Source: Bacteroidales bacterium
Lineage (GTDB): Bacteria; Bacteroidota; Bacteroidia; Bacteroidales; VadinHA17
Assembly: GCA_016936695.1 (NCBI GenBank)
Contig: JAFGXK010000152.1
Span: 1-7,098, forward strand
DNA: 7,098 bases
Direction of reading: 5' to 3'
Positions 1-5,708 of this stretch are shown here, piece by piece (within the stretch, counting starts at the first letter, position 1; each line of letters opens with the position of its first letter). Made by a program: the position numbers and the translations under genes. The notes beneath the pieces were generated by a model. The model worked only from the letters and a program-made list of their open reading frames with translations, was not told the DNA's origin and ran no database searches.

Positions 1-370
1 GATTTGCTGCAACCTGAAGGAATACAACACCACCAGCCATTATGAATATGGCAAATAAGAAGAATGGATAGGATAAAGCTTTGGCGGCAGGGAAAAACAG
101 GAAACTTCCAACCGCTACCAGCAGTAATCCCAGGATAACACCACTCTTATATCCTATTTTTTTAATGATCCCTCCTGCTGCGAAAGACAACACGAAGTAA
201 GTAAAGAAAAAAGCACCATTCACCAGCTGTGCCTGAGCATTTGACAGCTCAAAGACTGCCTTGAACTTGTCGGCCAGTGTAATATTAAAGGTAGTAACGA
301 AACCAAACAGGAAGAAGATCATTCCCATGAAAGCCATTCCGGCTGTTTGTGTATTTTTCTGTTCTGTCAT
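1..370 (-). CDS. FucP-type MFS sugar:H+ symporter, N-terminal part (cut at window edge)
   Basis: Reading the minus strand from an ATG at 370-368 gives 123 uninterrupted residues running off the left edge. The protein is a major facilitator permease resembling the fucose/galactose/glucose:H+ symporter family (FucP/GluP), which imports a sugar across the inner membrane with protons. Four membrane segments are visible, at about residues 11-31, 48-66, 77-95 and 101-122. Family signatures are FFLFGFVTTFN in TM1, FKAVFELSNAQAQLVNGAFF before and into TM2, the MFS motif-A-like GGIIKKIGYKSG (67-76) and the LQVAAN end of TM4 (118-123). The TM1 position that is the proton-binding Asp in E. coli FucP (D46) aligns by eye with Ile30, so the coupling details may differ. 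The substrate cannot be told. The gene is transcribed divergently from truA. The family is well supported; everything beyond residue 123 is outside the window. Confidence 0.85.
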   Translation of the reverse strand, partial: MTEQKNTQTAGMAFMGMIFFLFGFVTTFNITLADKFKAVFELSNAQAQLVNGAFFFTYFVLSFAAGGIIKKIGYKSGVILGLLLVAVGSFLFFPAAKALSYPFFLFAIFIMAGGVVFLQVAAN

Positions 371-389
371 GTTGAGAGTTTTAGGTTAG

Positions 390-420
390 ACAAAGTACCC
401 TGTATCCGGGCGGTAGTAAA
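390..420 (-). promoter_or_regulatory. Candidate promoter for the MFS transporter
   Basis: On the minus strand there is TTTA (420-417), then 19 nt, then TACTTTGT (397-390). This resembles the Bacteroidetes housekeeping promoter TTTG-N19-TAnnTTTG with a few mismatches. It would start transcription about 10-20 nt before the ATG at 370. This is inferred from motif and position only. Confidence 0.35.
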
Positions 421-456
421 ATTACATTTAAAGATCGATTTTCCTAATACTGCCCG
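407..456. repeat. Interrupted inverted repeat, possible operator half-sites
   Basis: CGGGCGGTA (407-415) and TACTGCCCG (448-456) form an inverted repeat of 9 positions: 8 Watson-Crick matches and one G-T pair, separated by 32 nt. Written the same way, each arm reads TACYGCCCG on its own strand. The left arm lies inside the spacer of the candidate MFS promoter, so a regulator bound here could affect sugar transporter expression. This is an inference; no regulator gene is in the window. Confidence 0.3.
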
Positions 457-506
457 ATAATTTTTAAACTGACCATCGCCTCTTCAAAAAAATCATGCTT
501 AATGGC

Positions 507-514
507 TATATTTG
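507..514 (+). promoter_or_regulatory. Candidate -7 promoter element for truA
   Basis: TATATTTG is an exact match to the Bacteroidetes -7 consensus TAnnTTTG and lies 20 nt before the truA start codon. No convincing TTTG is seen at -33; the sequence there is TTCA-like. It would give a very short untranslated leader of about 10-15 nt, common in this phylum. Inferred from motif and position. Confidence 0.45.
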
Positions 515-534
515 CGGAAATTTAACAGTAAGCC

Positions 535-1287
535 TTGACAAGGTATTTCATATATATTTCTTTTAAAGGAACTTCTTATCACGGATGGCAGCTTCAGCCC
601 GGGGCTGTTACTGTTCAGAAGGTTCTCAATGATGCCCTGTCGACGATACTAAGTGAAAAGATATCCGTTACAGGTGCAGGACGAACTGATGCCGGTGTTC
701 ACGCCCTTGTATTTTGCGCCCATTTTGACAGCAGGGCTCCTTATCTTGACGTCAGAAACAACATCATCTTCAGGCTGAACAGATACCTGCCGGCGGACAT
801 TTCAGTAAACGGAATAAGAAAGGTAAAGGCTGATTCAAATGCAAGGTTCAGCGCCGTTTCTCGGACGTACAGATATCTGATACTGCGGACCAAGGATCCG
901 TTCCGGACCGAGACCGGATGGTATGTTCACGGCGATCTGGATATCGATGCAATGAACAGGGCATCGGAAATAATGATGAGACATAATGATTTCACCAGTT
1001 TCTGCAGGCTTCACTCCGACAACAAGACTAATATCTGCACTGTGTTCAGCGCAGGATGGAAACCCGAAGGGAATACTCTGGTATTCACTATCAGGGCCGA
1101 CCGCTTCCTGAGGAACATGGTAAGGGCAATCGTAGGAACCATGATCGAAACCGGAAGAGGAAAGATATCACCAGAGGATATTGAAAGGATACTCCTTTCG
1201 CTTAACAGGTCCTCGGCAGGTATGTCAGCACCGGCCAGGGGATTGTTCCTGACAGACATAGAATACCCGGATGAGATATTTGAATGA
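535..1287 (+). CDS. truA: tRNA pseudouridine synthase A
   Basis: TruA converts uridine to pseudouridine at positions 38-40 of the tRNA anticodon arm in the cytoplasm. The 250-residue protein has the usual length. It shows the N-terminal family start RYFIYISFKGTSYHGWQ (3-19), the catalytic GAGRTDAGVHA motif (48-57 plus) with nucleophile Asp52, RFSAVSRTYRY (104-114), DFTSFCR (152-158), RFLRNMVRAIVG (190-201) and the C-terminal SAPARGLFL (231-239). The start is a TTG codon at 535. It is favoured because an in-frame stop (TAA, 529-531) lies just upstream and because TruA proteins begin only one or two residues before the RYF segment. An exact TAnnTTTG element sits 20 nt upstream. exbB follows after 70 nt on the same strand, so co-transcription is possible but not shown. 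Assignment is firm. Confidence 0.97.
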   Translation: MTRYFIYISFKGTSYHGWQLQPGAVTVQKVLNDALSTILSEKISVTGAGRTDAGVHALVFCAHFDSRAPYLDVRNNIIFRLNRYLPADISVNGIRKVKADSNARFSAVSRTYRYLILRTKDPFRTETGWYVHGDLDIDAMNRASEIMMRHNDFTSFCRLHSDNKTNICTVFSAGWKPEGNTLVFTIRADRFLRNMVRAIVGTMIETGRGKISPEDIERILLSLNRSSAGMSAPARGLFLTDIEYPDEIFE

Positions 1288-1357
1288 AGGGAAATAATTG
1301 ATTCTTTTAATCGTTTTGATAGAAGTCTTTACAGCATATTAAAAAAAACAGAAGCAT

Positions 1358-2017
1358 ATGATACTGATCTCTGCATTATTTGAGCCGGCAGCGGCAATTT
1401 CATCGACTGATCAGGCCATGACCATCCTCGATCTGCTTATGAAGGGAGGAATAATAATGATCCCGATAGTGTTGCTTTCGCTCGTCAGCTTTTACATCTT
1501 CATCGAAAGGCTGGCCTATATCAATAAGACCACCATAATAGCAAAAGGTCTTGTACCGGCTGTCACAAATGAAATTAGGAACGGCAACTCAAAAAACGCT
1601 CTGGTCCACGCCAGGAACAGCCAGGCTGCCGTTGGCAGGATACTGGAAAGCGGAATCGAAAAGGTGGGACGGTCAGTTGATGAGATGGAGAGGAACATTG
1701 AGACAACCACGAATCTTGAGATCACCAAGATGGAAAAGAACACCGGATACCTGGGAATCATAGCAAGCGTTGCTCCAATGCTTGGATTCATCGGAACAAT
1801 TTCAGGGGTAATCAAGATATTCTACAACATCTCACTTGCCGACAATATAAGCATCGGACTGATTGCAGGCGGTCTGTATCAGAAAATGATCTGCAGCGGT
1901 GCGGGACTGATCGTAGGGGTTCTTGCCTACGCAGCATACCACTATCTTCAATTGAAGATCGACAGGTACATGATAAGGCTTCAGGAGTCAATGATTCAAT
2001 TCCTAAAGGCTGTCTGA
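1358..2017 (+). CDS. exbB: ExbB/TolQ/MotA-family proton channel protein (ExbB-like)
   Basis: This inner-membrane subunit forms, with ExbD, the proton-driven motor that energises TonB-dependent outer-membrane transport, or a Tol-type system. The 219-residue protein has the ExbB layout: a short periplasmic N-terminus, TM1 at about residues 30-50 (GGIIMIPIVLLSLVSFYIFIERL), a cytoplasmic helical domain (55-128), TM2 at about 131-154 with APMLGFIGTISG, and TM3 at about 165-196 with GLYQKMICSGAGLIVG. Thr147 matches the conserved TM2 threonine (E. coli T148). At the TM3 position of the critical E. coli E176 it has Gln175, and at T181 it has Ser180; the equal spacing (28 residues between the first two) supports this alignment. 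exbD begins 1 nt after the stop, so the two are translationally linked. The gene may be an ExbB paralogue rather than the main one. Confidence 0.9.
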   Translation: MILISALFEPAAAISSTDQAMTILDLLMKGGIIMIPIVLLSLVSFYIFIERLAYINKTTIIAKGLVPAVTNEIRNGNSKNALVHARNSQAAVGRILESGIEKVGRSVDEMERNIETTTNLEITKMEKNTGYLGIIASVAPMLGFIGTISGVIKIFYNISLADNISIGLIAGGLYQKMICSGAGLIVGVLAYAAYHYLQLKIDRYMIRLQESMIQFLKAV

Positions 2018-2018
2018 G

Positions 2019-2426
2019 ATGAATATCAGAAGAAGCAGGCAATTCAAGCCCGAAGTCAGTACCTCCTCACTTAACGACATCATGTTCTTTCTGCTGTTGT
2101 TCTTTCTTATAGTCTCAACACTTGCCAACCCCAACGTTATAAAGGTCCTGCTTCCCAAATCAAAAACCGCACAGGAGATAGACAAGCAGCAGGTGAACCT
2201 GACGGTGACAGAAGACCGGAGGTATTATATAGACCAGAATGAAGTTCTGTTGTCGGAACTTGAGCAGAAGCTGGATGAGCATGTCAGAGGAATTGAAAAT
2301 CCGACTGTTGTCCTGAGGTTCGCAAAAAGTCTCAATATTCAGGATCTGGTAGATATTCTTGAAGTAGGTGTGCGGCTGAATATCAAAATGGTGATGGCGA
2401 CTGACAAGTCGAATGCTTCCCTCTGA
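2019..2426 (+). CDS. exbD: ExbD/TolR-family biopolymer transport protein
   Basis: ExbD is the single-span partner of ExbB and carries the proton-translocating aspartate of the TonB-energising motor. The 135-residue protein begins with a basic cytoplasmic tail (NIRRSRQFKPEVSTSS), then one membrane helix at about residues 20-36 (DIMFFLLLFFLIVSTLA) with the essential Asp20, equivalent to E. coli ExbD D25. A periplasmic domain follows, with the family pattern of short strands and helices (VNLTVTEDRRYYID, LRFAKSLNIQDLVDILEVG, IKMVMATDK). Its ATG lies 1 nt after the exbB stop. The next gene on this strand is absent: aroE converges on it, so no tonB completes the cluster here. The family call is firm. 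ExbD and TolR cannot be separated by sequence alone, but the absence of Tol genes favours ExbD. Confidence 0.93.
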   Translation: MNIRRSRQFKPEVSTSSLNDIMFFLLLFFLIVSTLANPNVIKVLLPKSKTAQEIDKQQVNLTVTEDRRYYIDQNEVLLSELEQKLDEHVRGIENPTVVLRFAKSLNIQDLVDILEVGVRLNIKMVMATDKSNASL

Positions 2427-2454
2427 CGGGGCAGCCGGCTGAAAATAACAACAA

Positions 2455-2479
2455 AAATTTATCGTAATACGATAAATTT
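2455..2479 (-). terminator. AT-rich hairpin, probable terminator of aroE
   Basis: A perfect 11-bp inverted repeat (AAATTTATCGT at 2455-2465, ACGATAAATTT at 2469-2479, loop AAT) lies between the convergent exbD and aroE genes, 38 nt beyond the aroE stop. On the minus strand it is followed by a U-rich run (TTGTTGTTATTTT), as in an intrinsic terminator. On the plus strand no T-run follows. The stem is AT-rich, so strength is uncertain. It could also slow transcription from exbD. Confidence 0.55.
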
Positions 2480-2517
2480 ACATATGATATTCGACAAGTT
2501 TTTTACCTGAAACGATA

Positions 2518-3267
2518 TCAATATTTATCGCTGTTCCAGATCTCCCATGATTTTTCTGCCTGAGAATGAAGCATTTTAAGTCCCGATAACACAGTACATC
2601 CCCTCTCCTGCCCTTTCCTGAGAAATGTGGTGATCTCCGGGTTGTAAACCAGGTCAAAAAGGATATGTTCCGGACCAAGGAGGTCATAATTTATGTCGGG
2701 GCTTCCTTCTGTAAGGGGATACATTCCGAGAGGAGTTGTATTTACAATCAGCCCTGCACCTCCTAATATATGTTTATCCAGATTCCGGTAGGTAAGACAA
2801 CCTTTCTTTTTTTCTCTTGAAACAAGCCGGTAATCAATCTTCAAGGACGCGAGGACATGGCTTACAGCCTTAGAGCTGCCTCCCGTACCAAGCACCAGCG
2901 CTTTTATATTACCCCGGTTAATAACGGGTTTAAGAGTATCGGCTATCCCGTAAATGTCGCTGTTGAACCCGCTGAGTTCTATAGGCCCCTGGGTTCTGTT
3001 TATCTTAATCACATTTACAGCGCCGACTGCTTCAGCCTCGGAGTCGATCCTGCGGAGGAAGGGCAAAACTGCAGTTTTGTAGGGGATTGTTACATTCAGA
3101 CCCAAAAGTTCTTTATCAGTCGACAATTCCTGAAGCTGATTGATGTCTGTCAGCGGATAATTCTCATACAAACAGTCCGGTATTCCTTCCCGTCTGAATT
3201 TTTCGGTGAAGTATTTCTTCGAGAATGAATGTCCCAGCGGGTAACCAATGAGTCCGAATTTCCTCAT
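2518..3267 (-). CDS. aroE: Shikimate dehydrogenase (NADP+)
   Basis: AroE reduces 3-dehydroshikimate to shikimate with NADPH, the fourth step of chorismate and aromatic amino acid synthesis in the cytoplasm. The 249-residue protein is slightly shorter than E. coli AroE but complete. It carries the substrate-binding Ser14 and Ser16 (GHSFSKK), NVTIPYK with the catalytic Lys64, Asn85 in AVNVI, the catalytic Asp104 (GFNSD), the nucleotide-binding glycine loop GTGGSSKA (127-134), NTTPLGM (176-182), YNPEITTFL (208-216) and the C-terminal GLKMLHSQA with Gln236. The start ATG (3267-3265) comes 12 nt after the stop of the upstream phosphosulfolactate synthase-like gene, so the two are almost certainly in one operon. 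A hairpin 38 nt past the stop probably ends the transcript. Assignment is firm. Confidence 0.96.
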   Translation of the reverse strand: MRKFGLIGYPLGHSFSKKYFTEKFRREGIPDCLYENYPLTDINQLQELSTDKELLGLNVTIPYKTAVLPFLRRIDSEAEAVGAVNVIKINRTQGPIELSGFNSDIYGIADTLKPVINRGNIKALVLGTGGSSKAVSHVLASLKIDYRLVSREKKKGCLTYRNLDKHILGGAGLIVNTTPLGMYPLTEGSPDINYDLLGPEHILFDLVYNPEITTFLRKGQERGCTVLSGLKMLHSQAEKSWEIWNSDKY

Positions 3268-3279
3268 GGGCGAAAACGG

Positions 3280-4059
3280 TCAGGCTTTAAGGTTATCAGG
3301 AAGGAACTGGAAGAATGTATCACCTCTAAGGCCGAGGCGCAGTGATTCGAGTGGTATTATCTCGTTGGGTGCTATATTCCCCAGGTTGACATTGGCGCCG
3401 AAATGTTTTATAAACCAAGCCTGTTGCGATTTAAGGGGAGCTTCCCATATTACGTTTTCGAGCCCTACATTTTCGGAGATTTCCTGTATCAGGAGCAGAT
3501 TCACCGATCCGTCGTCGTTATAGATACCAACTGTTCCCGATTCACGTGCTTCAGCGATCACCTTCACCGAACCGGCTTCAAGTTCTGATTTCATCATTGT
3601 GACCCATTCCCCGGGGCTGTACACAATGTCCTTCTTTTTTGATCCCACTTCGGAGATCACTGTACCTCTGCGCGAAATTATCCTGATACATTCAAGCTTG
3701 GTTTCCTGGCTCATCTCATATGATCCGTCGGAAATCTCCACAAGTGTTATCTCGTGCTTATCGATGAAATCAACAAACTCCTTGAACATGTTGCGGATTA
3801 TGAATGCTTCAAAAAGGGTTCCACCGAAATAAGGAATACAGCCGGCTTTTTTATAAATCTTCAGTTTTTCACCAAAGCCGGGTGTGATAAGCGAAGTGCC
3901 GAAACCAAGCTTGACGAAATCGGTGTATTCACTGCCCACCGACATAAAATCCTCAGCTTCCCTAAGGCTGAGGCCTTTGTCCATTACCATTGTAAGGCCG
4001 GTTGTTCTTGGTTTTGAGGGACGATCGGGAAGAAACGGAAGTATCTTTTCCATATGCAT
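3280..4059 (-). CDS. Phosphosulfolactate synthase-like (ComA family) protein
   Basis: The ComA family adds sulfite to phosphoenolpyruvate to form phosphosulfolactate, the first step of coenzyme M synthesis in methanogens; the bacterial role is less clear. The 259-residue TIM-barrel-type protein shows the family motifs in order: FLPDRPSKPRTTGLTMVMDKGL (9-30), KLGFGTS (50-56), GGTLFEA (79-85), EISDGS (108-113), EVGSKK (137-142), EARESG (170-175), WEAP (205-208), GANVNLGNI (221-229) and LRLGLRGDT (240-248). No key block is missing, so it is probably active. Two start codons fit, 4059 and 4053 (sequence MHM), differing by two residues. It lies 12 nt before aroE and 92 nt after a TPR gene, all on the minus strand. 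PEP is also a shikimate-pathway substrate, which may or may not explain the pairing. No comB, comC, comD or comE-like genes are in the window. Family sure; in vivo role inferred at best. Confidence 0.88.
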   Translation of the reverse strand: MHMEKILPFLPDRPSKPRTTGLTMVMDKGLSLREAEDFMSVGSEYTDFVKLGFGTSLITPGFGEKLKIYKKAGCIPYFGGTLFEAFIIRNMFKEFVDFIDKHEITLVEISDGSYEMSQETKLECIRIISRRGTVISEVGSKKKDIVYSPGEWVTMMKSELEAGSVKVIAEARESGTVGIYNDDGSVNLLLIQEISENVGLENVIWEAPLKSQQAWFIKHFGANVNLGNIAPNEIIPLESLRLGLRGDTFFQFLPDNLKA

Positions 4060-4088
4060 ATAATTTTGTTTTCAAAGGTTGTACGCCG

Positions 4089-4128
4089 TCCCGATTGAAG
4101 ACAGGGTTCCCTGTGTCTTCAAGCGGGG
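4089..4128. repeat. Long imperfect hairpin in the TPR-comA spacer
   Basis: The 92-bp spacer between the TPR gene and the ComA-like gene contains a strong inverted repeat: CCCG (4090-4093), TTGAAG (4095-4100) and ACAGG (4101-4105) pair with CCTGT (4110-4114), CTTCAA (4117-4122) and CGGG (4124-4127). The loop is GTTC, with a 2-nt bulge (GT) and one A/G mismatch. On the minus strand no U-run follows immediately, so a classic terminator is unlikely. An mRNA processing or stabilising hairpin, or an attenuator between the operon genes, would fit. The fold was worked out by eye. Confidence 0.55.
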
Positions 4129-4151
4129 ATGCACAGGCAATATACTAAGAA

Positions 4152-5564
4152 TTAACGAAGGTTATACTCGGTCAGAATCTTCTTCATCTTCCTTGTAAGA
4201 AGCTTTTCAGGGAAAATATCATGAAAATCCCTGAACATCTCCTTATCGCCGTCAAGTGCAAGCAACAGGTGTCTTATGGAGCTGTCTGCGCGGCCTGTAT
4301 GAAGATAGAAAGAAGCCAGTATATAATTTATACCAGGGACGTCTCCAAGGATTTTATATGCTTTTTCAAAGAAAGGAAGCGACCTTTCAACGAATCCGTC
4401 CCTGAGGATTATTTTCCCGAGGTCGGTCCAGACTTCTGAATAATATGCGTCGAGCTTAAGCGCCTCCCTGTAGCACCTGAGGGCGTCTTTGGTTTCCTTC
4501 CTGGCATAATGTGCCTTTCCGAGCATGTACCATATTTCAGGATTCTCGTCATCGAGGCGGACCGCTTTCCTGAGAAATATAAGGCTCTCCTCGGGGTTAC
4601 CCGATTCAAGTGAGATAATGCCAAGACCGAACCATGGTTCAGCAAATTCCGGGGCAAGTTCAATCGCCTCATGGTAATATTTCCTTGCAAGAACCAGATC
4701 ACCAGTCTTCTCATAGCATTCGGCCAGGTAGGTCATTGCCTCGAAACTGTCGGGCTCATTCTCGAGATACTCATGGTAAACAGGAATGGCATCGGAATAT
4801 CTTTCCTGATTGCATAGAATATTACCCTTATTGAAAATTGCAAAGGTATTCTGGGAATTTATTGCAAGGGCATAATCGTAGGCTTCAAGGGCTTTCTCAT
4901 AATCTTCCTGCTTATTGTAGATAATCCCGAGGTTATACCATGCGCTGTCGGAAAAAGGCTCCGTCTCGAGGTATTTGAGATAGAAAGAAATGCTGTTCTC
5001 AAAGTCCTCTGTCTTTTCGTAGGCATATGCCAGATCGTAAATATGGGCGTAAAAATCCGGTTCCAGCTCGATCAGCTTCTTCATATAGGGAATCAGGTAC
5101 TCGTAGTAATTAAGGTTCTGAAGCACTGAAGTGATAGAGAAGAGAATGTTGGCAGGTTCATCGGAATCGAGAGTAAGGGCAAAATCGAACATTTTTTTTG
5201 CGCCCTGGATATCCCCCAGGATACCCATTGCTGTTCCCTTGGCCACATATATCTCATGGTTGCCCGGTTCGATGCTTTCAAGAGTTTTAAGGATTCTCAG
5301 GGCTTCAACAGCCCTGCCCTTATCAAGAAGGACCCTGGCTTTACGGAGCTGAATGGAAACAGAATTGGGATGCTGTTCAGATGCAAGCAAAGCTGCTTCG
5401 TAAGCCCTTATGGAATTATTCGATTCAATATAGTAATCTATAATATTTTCAAATTCAATAACATCAAAGAAATAATTTTCATTATTCTTTTTCATCCGTT
5501 CAAATTTACGGATAACATTTTTCAGATCCTCCTCGTAGAAGTAATTGTACTTATCGTCTTCCAT
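4152..5564 (-). CDS. Cytoplasmic tetratricopeptide-repeat protein
   Basis: This 470-residue protein consists almost wholly of TPR helix pairs and should serve as a scaffold for protein-protein contacts; its partner is unknown. There is no signal peptide or membrane segment, so it should be cytoplasmic. About twelve 34-residue units can be placed from residue 36 to 440. The clearest are 172-205 (AHIYDLAYAYEKTEDFENSI), 206-239 (SAWYNLGIIYNKQEDYEKAL), 274-307, 308-341 and 342-375, all with the usual W/Y-LG-Y and A-Y-AL-LDP positions. The N-terminus (1-35) is acidic and rich in Tyr, Asn and Lys. The C-terminus (441-470) is a capping segment, FRDFHDIFPEKLLTRKMKKIL. The start ATG has a purine-rich AGAGGGGA directly upstream and an exact TAATTTTG promoter element 22 nt before it. 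It is the first gene of the likely TPR-comA-aroE operon. The fold is certain; the function is unrecognised. Confidence 0.92.
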   Translation of the reverse strand: MEDDKYNYFYEEDLKNVIRKFERMKKNNENYFFDVIEFENIIDYYIESNNSIRAYEAALLASEQHPNSVSIQLRKARVLLDKGRAVEALRILKTLESIEPGNHEIYVAKGTAMGILGDIQGAKKMFDFALTLDSDEPANILFSITSVLQNLNYYEYLIPYMKKLIELEPDFYAHIYDLAYAYEKTEDFENSISFYLKYLETEPFSDSAWYNLGIIYNKQEDYEKALEAYDYALAINSQNTFAIFNKGNILCNQERYSDAIPVYHEYLENEPDSFEAMTYLAECYEKTGDLVLARKYYHEAIELAPEFAEPWFGLGIISLESGNPEESLIFLRKAVRLDDENPEIWYMLGKAHYARKETKDALRCYREALKLDAYYSEVWTDLGKIILRDGFVERSLPFFEKAYKILGDVPGINYILASFYLHTGRADSSIRHLLLALDGDKEMFRDFHDIFPEKLLTRKMKKILTEYNLR

Positions 5565-5585
5565 TCCCCTCTAAAATATTGAGTA

Positions 5586-5593
5586 CAAAATTA
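5586..5593 (-). promoter_or_regulatory. Candidate -7 promoter element for the TPR-comA-aroE operon
   Basis: On the minus strand TAATTTTG exactly matches the Bacteroidetes -7 consensus TAnnTTTG. It is placed to give a leader of about 15 nt before the ATG at 5564. No clear TTTG lies at the -33 position, where the DNA is AT-rich. Inferred from motif and position. Confidence 0.45.
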
Positions 5594-5694
5594 ATAACAT
5601 TTTAAAATAACCATTTGGAGGCATAATCATATTATCAACATTTTTGTTAATTTTTAAACAACTGTATATCAGGTTAATAGAATTTTAATGCCTG

Positions 5695-5702
5695 TAATTT
5701 TG
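5695..5702 (+). promoter_or_regulatory. Candidate -7 promoter element facing the orphan terminator
   Basis: TAATTTTG on the plus strand is an exact TAnnTTTG match, 215 nt before the next plus-strand start codon and 114 nt before the terminator stem. The -33 region holds GGTTAA, not TTTG. Transcription would start near 5708-5712 and stop at about 5843 if the terminator works. Because the region is AT-rich, a chance match is possible. Confidence 0.4.
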
Positions 5703-5708
5703 ATTTTT

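Noticed and set aside
1288..1357. Looked for a separate promoter or terminator between truA and exbB.
   Set aside because: No TAnnTTTG match and no convincing hairpin were found in these 70 bases; only AT-rich sequence with a poly-A run before the exbB start.
2432..2441. CAGCCGGCTG is a perfect 10-bp palindrome just after exbD.
   Set aside because: It leaves almost no loop for a hairpin and no T-run follows. A 10-bp palindrome alone is weak evidence for a terminator or operator.
2457..2530. ATTTATCG appears at 2457-2464 and again at 2523-2530.
   Set aside because: The second copy is inside the aroE C-terminal codons (Ser-Asp-Lys-Tyr) and the sequence is AT-rich, so a chance repeat is the better explanation.
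2857..3228. Plus-strand open frame of 123 codons opposite aroE.
   Set aside because: It is fully antisense to a firmly identified aroE, has no recognisable domain, and is best explained as a shadow frame.
4409..4714. Minus-strand open frame of 101 codons inside the TPR gene.
   Set aside because: It overlaps the TPR coding frame in another phase; the repeat structure of the real protein is unmistakable and this frame has no family features.
5632..5640. TTATCAACA resembles a DnaA box.
   Set aside because: It is a single variant copy in AT-rich intergenic DNA, with no cluster of boxes and no dnaA, dnaN or rnpA genes nearby. An origin is not supported.
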